From Lachnospiraceae bacterium (GTDB lineage: Bacteria > Bacillota > Clostridia > Lachnospirales > Lachnospiraceae): a stretch of DNA of 64,000 bases. The notes under the pieces were generated by a model, which saw only the letters and a program-made list of their open reading frames with translations, searched no databases and had not been told where the DNA came from. The position numbers and the translations under genes were made by a program. Location: contig JAFYCS010000036.1 of the NCBI GenBank assembly GCA_017539565.1, positions 62,001-126,000 on the forward strand. The letters are read 5' to 3'. Below are positions 52,603 to 61,592 of this stretch, piece by piece; within the stretch, counting starts at the first letter, position 1; every line of letters begins with the position of its first letter.

Positions 52603-54774
52603 ATGGAGAGAGGTATTTATTTCGACGGGTGGTTTAGGAATGAACACTGTTATCATCCGAGCCTTCCGATGCGAAGCAAGCAGATGATGGAAGAGCTGGA
52701 GGACTATCACGCTACGGTGCTCGTATGGGCCGGAATGGGCGGAGGCAGTATAAGTCTGCCCTATCTTGAGCATGAGGCGTTCGGACCTGTCGATCCCAGG
52801 ATGCAGGTTTATGGCTTCATGAATGACAGTGAGTTCGTGGCAGAATGTAATAAAAGAAATATCAGGCTTTTTGGTATAGTTTTTGAAGTGCAGGGTTGGG
52901 AATACCCTGCACTTTTTGATGAAGAGGGCAGACTGATACGGCTGAACCGCCGTGCGGAGGAGTCGGCAGATGCAGACTGGTACGGGTTACGGGAATTCAG
53001 TATGGATAAACATGCCGGAGCTTTCCCTACAAGCCTTAAGGATTATTATCCCGACGGCATAAGGGACGAAGACGGCAGTATTGTCAGTGATCTGTGGGAG
53101 GAGTGCTGTATAAGGGACCGCTTCGGAGCACCCGTACACGCACAGTGGGTTGAAGTAAAAGACCACAGGCAGCAGTGTTATCAGATGTGCCGCAATAATC
53201 CTGTGTGGCGCGGGTATCTTAAGAAGATCATAGAGCTGCAGATAGATGCCGGAGTACCGGGAATACAGCTGGATGAATGTGAGCTTCCCATGACAGCCAT
53301 CAGTTCCGGCGGATGCTTCTGCAAAAGCTGCATGAAGCAGTTTACAGCATACATAAAAGATAAGAAGTGCGCAGGAGAGCTTGGTGCGGAATGGGATGGG
53401 ATAGATGCCGATTCCTTTGATTACGGAAAGTATCTGACGGAGGGGGGATACAGTTATCCTGAAAATGCCCCGTTCTACCGGGATTACTGGGAATTTCAGT
53501 TAAGGCAGGTACGCCGTTATTTTTCGGAGCTTGCGGATCATGCAAGGGATTATGCTAAAGAAAAATACGGAAGGGATCTGCTGGTATCGGGGAATTTCTA
53601 TAACATGCAGCCGGCTTATTATCCCATCGAGAATAAGGTGGACATAGTAATAACCGAGATGGAGCATACACTGTTTAAACAACCGTATTATTACAGGTAT
53701 TGCGCAGGCTTTGCCCGCGGAAAGACCGTGCTGATCGCGGAGAATCCGTATGGCGGTATAGTACCGCGCCTGCTGGAGCTTCTGGATCACGGACGGGGAT
53801 ATGACCTGTACCGTATCTATCTGCTGGAGGCTTCGGTATACGGCTGTAATATGTCCGTTCCTTTCGGCAGCTGGATGGGGAATACCATTAAAGATGCTTT
53901 TACGGCACCACGGTGGCTGACAAAGAGCATACAGGATTTTCTTTATGAACATGATGAGTGCTTCCCGCGCACGCCGTCTAAGGGAGCCGCGGTATTGTAT
54001 TCATATGGCAGTTACTATTGGCGCGACTCAAATAAAGGCAGTGGCGCCAATGGTATGCAGGATGCATACGGTTCACTGCTGGATGCAACGGCTTCGGAAT
54101 GGCTGGATCCTGATCTTAAGCCTGTTCCGTTCTGGGATGTGATACGGGCACTCAGCGATAAAAACGTCCAGTACGATACGGTAATGATGCCGGACGGTAT
54201 ACTTCGTGAAGATGACTTCAGTATAGAGCTAATTAAAGACTATCCGCTGCTGGTGATCCCGGATTGTTATAACATAACGGATAAGCAGCAGAAGATACTG
54301 CTTAAGTATGCACAGGGCGGAGGGCATATACTGGTCGCCGGGCGAATAGCCGAAGGAAGCTCATTACGGGAAGAACTTGAAAAGACCGGGAATGCGGTGT
54401 TTACAGAGCTTTCGGAAAAGAAAGAGGAATATATGCCTGCATTCATGCAGGTTTTCGATGAAATGTATAAAGATACCGCACCGGTGCTCTGCGATGCGGA
54501 AAATGTGGGTATACAGCGTTATGATAAGGACGGCGCCAGTTATATACATATACTGAATTACCGTTATGATGAAGCGGCGGACAGGGTTAAGCCTGTGGAA
54601 AAACTGACACTGACACTCCGTGATGTGGCGGATGATATCACGATACTGACACCGGAAGGGATAAGCGCTGCAAAAGCGTCAGCTGTTAAGAAGAACGGTG
54701 ATACGGTCATAACACTTACAGATGCCGGCTTATATACGCTTATCTGTCTTTATCCCGGCGATCATGGACTTTAA
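52603..54774 (+). CDS. Putative glycosidase-like protein of unassigned family
   Basis: A 723-residue cytoplasmic protein that looks like a TIM-barrel glycosidase. Barrel-type strands are seen (HATVLVWAGMGGG, RLFGIVFEVQGWEYPALF). Candidate acid residues lie in GIQLDECELP and DIVITEMEH. The later third (about 510-620) resembles the beta-galactosidase trimerisation-type (class I glutamine amidotransferase-like) domain: LLVIPDCYNITDKQQKILLKYAQGGGHILVAG. A C-terminal beta domain ends it. I cannot name a GH family with confidence; GH42-like layout is nearest. The RBS ACGGAGGTG supports 52603. The 3' end overlaps the SulP gene by 35 bases. Confidence 0.75.
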   Translation: MERGIYFDGWFRNEHCYHPSLPMRSKQMMEELEDYHATVLVWAGMGGGSISLPYLEHEAFGPVDPRMQVYGFMNDSEFVAECNKRNIRLFGIVFEVQGWEYPALFDEEGRLIRLNRRAEESADADWYGLREFSMDKHAGAFPTSLKDYYPDGIRDEDGSIVSDLWEECCIRDRFGAPVHAQWVEVKDHRQQCYQMCRNNPVWRGYLKKIIELQIDAGVPGIQLDECELPMTAISSGGCFCKSCMKQFTAYIKDKKCAGELGAEWDGIDADSFDYGKYLTEGGYSYPENAPFYRDYWEFQLRQVRRYFSELADHARDYAKEKYGRDLLVSGNFYNMQPAYYPIENKVDIVITEMEHTLFKQPYYYRYCAGFARGKTVLIAENPYGGIVPRLLELLDHGRGYDLYRIYLLEASVYGCNMSVPFGSWMGNTIKDAFTAPRWLTKSIQDFLYEHDECFPRTPSKGAAVLYSYGSYYWRDSNKGSGANGMQDAYGSLLDATASEWLDPDLKPVPFWDVIRALSDKNVQYDTVMMPDGILREDDFSIELIKDYPLLVIPDCYNITDKQQKILLKYAQGGGHILVAGRIAEGSSLREELEKTGNAVFTELSEKKEEYMPAFMQVFDEMYKDTAPVLCDAENVGIQRYDKDGASYIHILNYRYDEAADRVKPVEKLTLTLRDVADDITILTPEGISAAKASAVKKNGDTVITLTDAGLYTLICLYPGDHGL

Positions 54775-56938
54775 GATAAGTCTCGTATTCCTTAGGGTGA
54801 TTATGCTTTAAGTAATTACGCAGCACTTCACCGTGTTTATGCAGCAGCATGGCGGCGTGGGGGTTCATTTCCGCAAGTTTTTTGCGGCCGAACTCACGCC
54901 GCTTTTCTATGTGCCGTTCAAGCTTTGCGGCAAAGGACTTGTCGAGTTTTCCCTCACCTGCCAGTTCTGCAAGGCGTATCTCCATATAGTCCCAGAATGC
55001 ATCTTCATCAAATCGTCCGATCATACCCCAGTCGGTACGCAGGCCTTCTTCACTCAGTACTTCGGCTTCACTGTTTACTTCGGCTGCCATTTTTTCTGCT
55101 ATACTCTGAGCCAGCAGCTTCATCTTATCTTCGGCTTCCTCACCGAATACCCACTCAAATTCGGAAAGACGGTCGTCTGCCTCAAAGCCTACAGCCTCTT
55201 TGTCGGCAGAGGCGTCGTAACCTTCCAGCTCATAAGGCTTTTCAAGGCCGGCATCACGCAGTGCCAGGGTGATGGTACGTCTGACCGCACCTTCCTCTAT
55301 CAGTACTTCACCGCCCATCTTCCTGAGCTGATCGTTAAGTGATCCGTCATGTTCCGTAAGATAGAAGAGTATGCCGCGTTCACGCAGGCTGCGGTAGAGC
55401 TGGATAAGACGCTCTGTTGCGGTGATATCGATACTGCCGATACCCCGGGCATCGACCACTACCTGATGGGTATCTTCTTTTATCGCATTTTCTATACTGT
55501 CACAGAACAGGTCTATATTCGCAAAGAAGAGGTTTCCGCTGAAGCGATAGATCACGGTGTTCTTAACGGGCCTTGCCTCAGTATTGCGCTTTAGCGAATA
55601 GAAATTGCCGTGACCCGGGATACGCCCGACGAAAGCCGTGGGCGGTACTACGGCACGCATGGCTACTTCACCGAAGGAGAGCAGTACGCCTATGACCACA
55701 CCGTATAAGGTACCGAAAAACAGCACACCCAGAAAGGCCAGCATGAAGACCAGCCATTCGTTCTTTCCGCTTTTCCAAAGCTTTACGGCCATGGGGATCT
55801 CGAGTATGCCTATAAGTGCAGTGATCACAATGCCCGTCAGAACAGGTACCGGAAGATAGCGCAGCATCGGAGTACCAAAGAGCAGTACTAAGAGCATCGT
55901 AAACGCAGCCGTGATCGATGTGATCTGCGACCTGGTCCCCATGGAATCTGCGATACCGCTGCGGGATACGCTTCCGTTTACAGGGCAGGCGCCTGTAAAA
56001 GCAGCGGCCAGGTTCATGGCTCCGTAAGATAGCAGTTCCCTGTTGCTGTTAAGATCATCGTGATACTTTCTGGCATAATTCCCGGAAGCCAGAAGGGTCT
56101 GGGCCATGATCACGGCAGCGATCCCAAGACTGCCCATAAGCAGATCAGGAATGAAGCCGGATATACCGGGGATGTCTATGATATAAGGATATATACCTTT
56201 GCCTTTTTCAAATATAAATCCGGGTAATATGGGAGAGGGCAGTCCTGAAGGAACTTCTGTCATTACTCTGACGCCATAGTCATCCAGCTTTAAGAAGAAC
56301 TGTGCCAGTGCGCCTGCAGCCATCATCACAACAGTCATGGGGATCTTTGGAATGAACTTTTTACAGATAAGGATGATCAGTATGGTTCCAAAGCCCAGTA
56401 TAAATGAGAGTAGGTGGAAGTTTTCACGCTGTTCTATGATATTGGTCAGCAATACCGTTATCTCGCCGGTGCCCGGAGTGCCGCCGAAGAGTTTGGGAAC
56501 CTGCATCAGTATTATGGTGGTACCGACACCGGAGATGAATCCGCCCATAACGGGAACGGAGATGTATTTGACAATGCGCCCTGCTTTAAGAAAGAACAGT
56601 ATGAACAGCCATACGGATACCAGAAAGGCTAAGGCAGGTATCAGACAGAGTGCATCCTTTGACTGTGAGGCAATGCCCATTTGGGCCAGTATTGAACCTG
56701 CCATGGCAGCAGGCATTGCATCCACACCTACTATAAACTGGCGTGAGGAGGTGAGCAGTGCAAAGATAAAGATAGGCAGAAGTGAGCCGTATAAGCCGTA
56801 AACCGGAGGCAGTCCGGCGATCTGGGCGTAGCCCATGGATATGGGAATAGATACCAGGGCGACCACGATACCGGAGAAAATGTCTTTTTTCAGTTGGATA
56901 CTTCCGGGATGCTTTTTTATCTGCTCAAACAGGGTCAT
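54740..56938 (-). CDS. SulP family anion transporter with STAS domain and C-terminal extension
   Basis: A 732-residue transporter. Membrane segments about 20-440 include GIVVALVSIPISMGYAQIAGLPPVYGLYGS and the family block AFTGACPVNGSVSRSGIADSMG. The STAS domain (about 460-565) has VVVDARGIGSIDITATERL, with the conserved Asp/Asp pattern. A hydrophilic extension of about 165 residues follows, with helical, charged sequence and no known domain. Substrate (sulfate, bicarbonate or other anions) is not predictable. The start 56938 follows GGAGATCC. Its 3' end overlaps the convergent gene. Confidence 0.9.
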   Translation of the reverse strand: MTLFEQIKKHPGSIQLKKDIFSGIVVALVSIPISMGYAQIAGLPPVYGLYGSLLPIFIFALLTSSRQFIVGVDAMPAAMAGSILAQMGIASQSKDALCLIPALAFLVSVWLFILFFLKAGRIVKYISVPVMGGFISGVGTTIILMQVPKLFGGTPGTGEITVLLTNIIEQRENFHLLSFILGFGTILIILICKKFIPKIPMTVVMMAAGALAQFFLKLDDYGVRVMTEVPSGLPSPILPGFIFEKGKGIYPYIIDIPGISGFIPDLLMGSLGIAAVIMAQTLLASGNYARKYHDDLNSNRELLSYGAMNLAAAFTGACPVNGSVSRSGIADSMGTRSQITSITAAFTMLLVLLFGTPMLRYLPVPVLTGIVITALIGILEIPMAVKLWKSGKNEWLVFMLAFLGVLFFGTLYGVVIGVLLSFGEVAMRAVVPPTAFVGRIPGHGNFYSLKRNTEARPVKNTVIYRFSGNLFFANIDLFCDSIENAIKEDTHQVVVDARGIGSIDITATERLIQLYRSLRERGILFYLTEHDGSLNDQLRKMGGEVLIEEGAVRRTITLALRDAGLEKPYELEGYDASADKEAVGFEADDRLSEFEWVFGEEAEDKMKLLAQSIAEKMAAEVNSEAEVLSEEGLRTDWGMIGRFDEDAFWDYMEIRLAELAGEGKLDKSFAAKLERHIEKRREFGRKKLAEMNPHAAMLLHKHGEVLRNYLKHNHPKEYETYLKVHDRRDKDR

Positions 56939-56972
56939 AGGATCTCCATCGATTTGTTTGCGACATGATAAT

Positions 56973-57001
56973 ATTATAACGTCGATCATGGGATGGCGCA
57001 A
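56973..57001 (-). promoter_or_regulatory. Promoter of the SulP gene (minus strand)
   Basis: Read on the minus strand: TTGCGC (57001-56996), a 17-base spacer and TATAAT (56978-56973), about 35 bases upstream of the start. The -10 box is consensus. Confidence 0.7.
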
Positions 57002-57014
57002 GACAGCGCTTTTA

Positions 57015-57023
57015 TGTTATAAT
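57015..57023 (+). promoter_or_regulatory. Extended -10 promoter of the helicase gene
   Basis: TGTTATAAT (TGn plus TATAAT), 28 bases before the helicase start, divergent from the SulP promoter. Confidence 0.65.
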
Positions 57024-57050
57024 CTGCTGAATGATCAGATAGGAGAGTTT

Positions 57051-59480
57051 ATGGAACAGGCATATATTGACTGGGTATTCAGATCATATAAAAGCAGGGC
57101 GAACAGACGCAGCAGCATCCTTGGTGAGGCTATTCTTCGTGAACGCTTTTCCGGTAAGGGCAGCAAGAGGAAGAAAGATGCTTTCAGGAAATCTCCCGAA
57201 TACAGGGAAGAACTGAAAAGGCGCAAGGAGAATGATGAGCCTTATATATTCTACAGTCAGATCAGGGAAATGCTGAAGGCTGATGTGGAGTATTATGAAC
57301 TGCACAGTGAGTGGATCGGGCGTATGGCAGAGGACGGTTATGATGAGTTCACCGAATATGTCATAAACAATTACCGCAGGAAAAAAGAGAACGAAGGATA
57401 CGCAAAAGGGGCATTTGAAAAGCTTGGCATCAGTGATATCACAGAGCTGGTTGCCGGCCATTATGCGGATCTTAAAGCTGTTATGCGGAATGTCATTTCG
57501 GACTATCTGGGTACATCGGTGATCGATACTTCCTATATAGTACCATATGATAAGCGTAAAAACCGTGACACAGGGCTTAATATCAATAATTATGAAGAGT
57601 ACTTAAGCGGTCTGCCGGATAAGAGCGGCTGGATCAGCTTTTATTATGATGTGGTCATACTGATGGGATATACCTATCCCGAATCACCGCTCATAGAGTA
57701 TATACGCGGGATATTCGAAGAGGCGCTGGCTGCTGATATACATAAACGCAGAAAGGGCGACATCAGTTATTCTTATTATAACGATATCTCTTCAGCATGC
57801 AGTAAATATATTTATGATCTGTCAGAAAAGGACAGCCCGCTGATGACAAAAGCGGAAGCCCTTAAGCTGATCAGGGAGAATCCCAATTACCGCGGTCTTG
57901 AAAAAAAGTTCAACCGTATCAGACAAAGGGAGCTGGCACTCAAAGAGGCGGTTCTGGACCATATACCCGATAATATGATAGACCTGTATCCGGCTGCCCG
58001 TATGATAAAGAGAAAGTTCATTCTGCACATCGGACCGACAAATTCGGGAAAGACATACAGTGCGATGCAGGAACTGATAAAAGCCGGAAGCGGTATCTAT
58101 CTGGGCCCCTTAAGACTGCTGGCATATGAGCAGTACGAAAAGCTTACGGATAAAGGACTGTCCTGTAACCTTATAACCGGTGAAGAGGAGATACTGAACG
58201 AAGATGCCTCCTTCCAGGCATCAACGATAGATGTGCTGGATTTTAAGAAGGGCTATACCTGTGCCGTTATCGATGAGGCACAGATGCTGACTGATGAATT
58301 CCGTGGCGGAAGGTGGACTGCGGCTATCATTGGTATAGTTGCGGATACGGTACATGTATGCGCGGCGCCCGAGGCGGAAGAGCTTCTTGTGCGCATGATA
58401 AAGGAATGCGGTGATGATGTGGAGGTGGAGTATCACAAGCGCCTGAGCAGTCTTGAATGCGACAGGGATTACTGTGATTTCCCCGATACGGTTCAAAAAG
58501 GAGATGCGCTCATAGTATTTTCAAGAAGATCCGTCCATGCCATCGCTGCACAGCTTCAGAGGCTGGGATATAAATGCAGTGTGATATACGGAGCCCTGCC
58601 TTATGATGTGCGTCATGAAGAGGCACGGAAGTTCATGGAGAAGGAAACGGATGTGCTGGTAGCAACGGATGCGATCGGAATGGGACTCAACCTCCCTATC
58701 AGACGAGTCGTGCTGATGGAAACGTCCAAGTTTGATGGCAGGGAGAGAAGATATCTGCTGCCGGCTGAGATAAGGCAGATAGTGGGGCGTGCGGGCAGAG
58801 CGGGAGTTTTTGATCGTGGTTTCTATACCGTGGATATCAATACTAACATGATGCTGGATCAGCTTCGCAAAAAAGTCGAGAACCGTCTGCCGGATATAAA
58901 GAGCGCCAGGATAGCATTTCCCGAAAGTCTGCTGGGTATCGAAGGCAAGGTTTCCGAGCTTATAAACCAGTGGGATAAGATACCGGTTTCCGTACCTTTT
59001 GAAAAGGCATCATCCGAACGTGAAAAGAAACTTGCGGAACTCCTTGAGATGCACACTCAGGATAAGCAGATGATATATGAGCTGATAACCATACCGTATG
59101 ATGAGAGCAAACCCCAGCTTCTGGAACGCTGGTTTGAATTTGCGATAGATCTGATAAAAGGCAGGGAGCTGCATTTCCGTATAGGTGCGGGAATAGATCC
59201 TGTCAATGATGCCGATGAACTTAAAGAGGCAGAGCTGATGTATGAGGCCCTTGATCTTGAGTATCAGCTGTGTAAAAAATACGGTGAAGAAGAAACCACC
59301 CACGCGATAATGATGCAGAAAACTGTGATATCGGCGGAGATTAACAGATTTCTGGCGACCCAGGCCCTGCAGGAAAAGGAGTGCCTGGACTGCAGGAAAC
59401 CTCTTCCCTGGGACTATGTTAAGACCAGATGTCCGAAATGCCAGGAAAGATACAGAAAGAAGCGGGGAAGGTATTATTGA
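57051..59480 (+). CDS. SUV3-like DExH-box RNA helicase
   Basis: An 809-residue protein resembling the mitochondrial SUV3 degradosome helicase. The first about 320 residues are an uncharacterised N-terminal region. The helicase core has Walker A GPTNSGKT (328-335), Walker B DEAQ (Asp408), the SAT-like IVFSRRSVHA, ATDAIGMGLNLP and the arginine-finger motif QIVGRAGRAG (Gln576 on). The C-terminus has a zinc ribbon, CLDCRKPLPW ... RCPKCQERY, in the last about 35 residues. A role in RNA turnover is inferred from family. The start 57051 follows AGGAGAG. Confidence 0.85.
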   Translation: MEQAYIDWVFRSYKSRANRRSSILGEAILRERFSGKGSKRKKDAFRKSPEYREELKRRKENDEPYIFYSQIREMLKADVEYYELHSEWIGRMAEDGYDEFTEYVINNYRRKKENEGYAKGAFEKLGISDITELVAGHYADLKAVMRNVISDYLGTSVIDTSYIVPYDKRKNRDTGLNINNYEEYLSGLPDKSGWISFYYDVVILMGYTYPESPLIEYIRGIFEEALAADIHKRRKGDISYSYYNDISSACSKYIYDLSEKDSPLMTKAEALKLIRENPNYRGLEKKFNRIRQRELALKEAVLDHIPDNMIDLYPAARMIKRKFILHIGPTNSGKTYSAMQELIKAGSGIYLGPLRLLAYEQYEKLTDKGLSCNLITGEEEILNEDASFQASTIDVLDFKKGYTCAVIDEAQMLTDEFRGGRWTAAIIGIVADTVHVCAAPEAEELLVRMIKECGDDVEVEYHKRLSSLECDRDYCDFPDTVQKGDALIVFSRRSVHAIAAQLQRLGYKCSVIYGALPYDVRHEEARKFMEKETDVLVATDAIGMGLNLPIRRVVLMETSKFDGRERRYLLPAEIRQIVGRAGRAGVFDRGFYTVDINTNMMLDQLRKKVENRLPDIKSARIAFPESLLGIEGKVSELINQWDKIPVSVPFEKASSEREKKLAELLEMHTQDKQMIYELITIPYDESKPQLLERWFEFAIDLIKGRELHFRIGAGIDPVNDADELKEAELMYEALDLEYQLCKKYGEEETTHAIMMQKTVISAEINRFLATQALQEKECLDCRKPLPWDYVKTRCPKCQERYRKKRGRYY

Positions 59481-59541
59481 ATTTCCCCTGACATAAATGA
59501 TAAACTATATTAGTAATGGAAAAGAAAGAGAGGTATATATC

Positions 59542-60759
59542 ATGAAACTTCATCCTATCATCAACAGCCTTCTGGAAACAGATCTTTACAAATTCAGCAT
59601 GGGTCAGGCTATCTATCACCAGTATCCTGATTATAAGACTACATGGAGTTTTAAGTGCCGTAACACCGATGTGAAATTTACGGCAGAGATGCTTCAGGAG
59701 ATAAAGGATCAGATCAGGGCGTATTGTGATCTGCGATTTACTGAAGAGGAACTGGAATATCTGGATAAGATTGAGTGGTTTAAAGGTTCCTATATAGATT
59801 TTCTCCGCCTCTGGAGACCGCGTTACGAGGATTTTGAGATAACCGCGGATGCCGAGTGCGGCCTTGCGATAGAGACCAGGGGCACATGGCTTAATACTTC
59901 CATGTATGAGATACCTACTCTGGCTATCGTAAATGAAGTGTATTTCAATATGGCTTATGATTATGATAAGCTGATAGAGAGCTTTAAGAAGCGTCTGGAT
60001 GAAAAGTACGATAATTTAAGGAACGGAAAGTGGCATGCCGGAGTGTTCTCCGAATTCGGACTGCGCAGACGTCTGTCTGCAGAAGCGCAGGAGCTGGCTG
60101 TACAGAAGTTTTCCGACATTAATAATGATCTGAAGTGTTCTTCGACATTTATCGGAACATCCAATGTATACCTGGCAAAGAAGTTCGGCGTTAAGCCCGT
60201 AGGTACCATGGCACATGAATGGATCATGTGTGTGGGGCAGGGAAATCACAAACACAATCCCGCATATTCCAACTGGTATGCTTTGGAAGCATGGGTAAAG
60301 GAATACGGAGTGCTGAACGGTACCGCACTGACCGATGCCATCACTACAGACTGCTTCTTAAGGGATTTCCAGCTGACATACGCAACCCTGTTTTCGGGTG
60401 TGCGACAGGATTCGGGTGATCCCATTGAGTGGGGCGAGAAGATGATAGCTCATTATGAGAAGCTGGGACTCGATCCTAAGAGCAAGACGCTCCTGTTTTC
60501 GGATTCCCTCAATTTTGAAGTGGCAGATAAGATATTCAGACACTTCCAGGGAAGAGCTAAAGTTGCATTCGGTATAGGAACTTATCTGTCTAACGATACG
60601 GATGTTCCTCCGCTTAATATCGTAATGAAGACAACAGCCTGCAACGGACAGGATGTTGCAAAGATATCTGATTCCGAGGGCAAGGGAATGTGCAAGAATC
60701 CGGAGTATGTGGATTATCTCAAGCGCAGTATCAAGTGGAGAATGGATCACGAAAAATAA
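59542..60759 (+). CDS. pncB: Nicotinate phosphoribosyltransferase
   Basis: Salvages nicotinate to nicotinate mononucleotide using PRPP and ATP in NAD synthesis. The 405-residue protein has LLETDLYKFSMGQAIYHQYP, the GTWLNTSMYEIPTLAIVNE block, FSEFGLRRRLS, TSNVYLAKKFGVKPVGTMAHEW (catalytic His region) and RQDSGDPIEWGEKMIAHY near the C-terminus. Length fits the E. coli-type enzyme. The start 59542 follows GAGAGG; longer in-frame starts precede this RBS. Located 61 bases after the helicase gene with only weak promoter-like sequence between. Confidence 0.93.
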   Translation: MKLHPIINSLLETDLYKFSMGQAIYHQYPDYKTTWSFKCRNTDVKFTAEMLQEIKDQIRAYCDLRFTEEELEYLDKIEWFKGSYIDFLRLWRPRYEDFEITADAECGLAIETRGTWLNTSMYEIPTLAIVNEVYFNMAYDYDKLIESFKKRLDEKYDNLRNGKWHAGVFSEFGLRRRLSAEAQELAVQKFSDINNDLKCSSTFIGTSNVYLAKKFGVKPVGTMAHEWIMCVGQGNHKHNPAYSNWYALEAWVKEYGVLNGTALTDAITTDCFLRDFQLTYATLFSGVRQDSGDPIEWGEKMIAHYEKLGLDPKSKTLLFSDSLNFEVADKIFRHFQGRAKVAFGIGTYLSNDTDVPPLNIVMKTTACNGQDVAKISDSEGKGMCKNPEYVDYLKRSIKWRMDHEK

Positions 60760-60777
60760 ATATCGGGGAGGTTTTAT

Positions 60778-61446
60778 ATGAAAAAGCGTTTAGCTGTGTT
60801 GATGACTTTATGCCTGATGGTTTCTATGAGTGCATGTTCGGATAATGAAAAAGGACGGGGAACATACAGTGAAGACATAAAGGCATCAGATAAGGAAGAA
60901 AAAGAAGACAAAAAAGAGAAGGACGATAAGAAAGAGGAAGAAGAGAAGGACGGTAAAAAGTCTGAGGAAGAACCTGCGGAAGATCCCGAAGATGTTATTG
61001 AAGAAGACATCGAAGAAGAGGTTTTTGAGACCGGCGATCTTGTATTTGAAACCGTTGATATCACAGGTAAGAAGGTGGATCAGGATATCATTAAAGGTTC
61101 AAAGCTGGTGCTTCTTAATCTCTGGGAGCCCTGGTGCGGTCCCTGTGTAAACGAGATGCCTGATCTGGAAATTCTCTATGAGAATTACAAGGATGAGGGG
61201 CTTATCATCCTGGGAGCCTATACTACTTTTGATATGGATGCAGATGCGAAAGAACTGGTAGATTCGTACGGGATCACTTATCCCATCCTGAAGGCGGATG
61301 AGAATCTGTACAGTTACGAGCAGAGCTATGTTCCGGCTACGTTCATTTTTGACGGGCACGGAAACCTTCTTGATAAAAATCCGGTTGAAGGCTCACAATC
61401 TTATTATGAATGGGAATCTATAGTAAAGAAGTATCTGTCTGAGTAA
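60778..61446 (+). CDS. TlpA-like thiol-disulfide lipoprotein
   Basis: A 222-residue lipoprotein. Lipobox MSAC (Cys20) follows a hydrophobic leader. Residues about 25-85 are a low-complexity Lys/Glu stretch likely to act as an outer-surface spacer. The thioredoxin fold (about 90-222) has the active site EPWCGPCVNEMP (Cys120-Gly-Pro-Cys123) and the cis-Pro segment QSYVPATFIFD. All redox residues are present. It is followed closely by a CXXC small protein and a polyferredoxin, suggesting an electron relay across the membrane. Confidence 0.9.
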   Translation: MKKRLAVLMTLCLMVSMSACSDNEKGRGTYSEDIKASDKEEKEDKKEKDDKKEEEEKDGKKSEEEPAEDPEDVIEEDIEEEVFETGDLVFETVDITGKKVDQDIIKGSKLVLLNLWEPWCGPCVNEMPDLEILYENYKDEGLIILGAYTTFDMDADAKELVDSYGITYPILKADENLYSYEQSYVPATFIFDGHGNLLDKNPVEGSQSYYEWESIVKKYLSE

Positions 61447-61454
61447 GAGGCGAC

Positions 61455-61592
61455 ATGAAGAGAACGATAACTACAGCCGTTCTGCTGGTGCTGGCGATAA
61501 CACTTATCGTTATAGGTATATGCGATTCGCAGTTTGGGCCGGTACTGGCAAAGGCATCAAAAGTATGTCTGGAGTGTGTGGGGATTGGATAA
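61455..61592 (+). CDS. CD1871A-type small membrane protein with CXXC motif
   Basis: A 45-residue protein: basic start MKRTITTAVLL, one hydrophobic helix (about 6-23), and the C-terminal VCLECVGIG holding a CXXC pair. This matches the pattern I know for the CD1871A family of C. difficile, encoded beside thioredoxin-like and [4Fe-4S] membrane proteins. It starts 8 bases after the TlpA stop and overlaps the polyferredoxin gene by 8 bases. Small and easily missed. The likely role is a thiol carrier between neighbours, not proven. Confidence 0.8.
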   Translation: MKRTITTAVLLVLAITLIVIGICDSQFGPVLAKASKVCLECVGIG

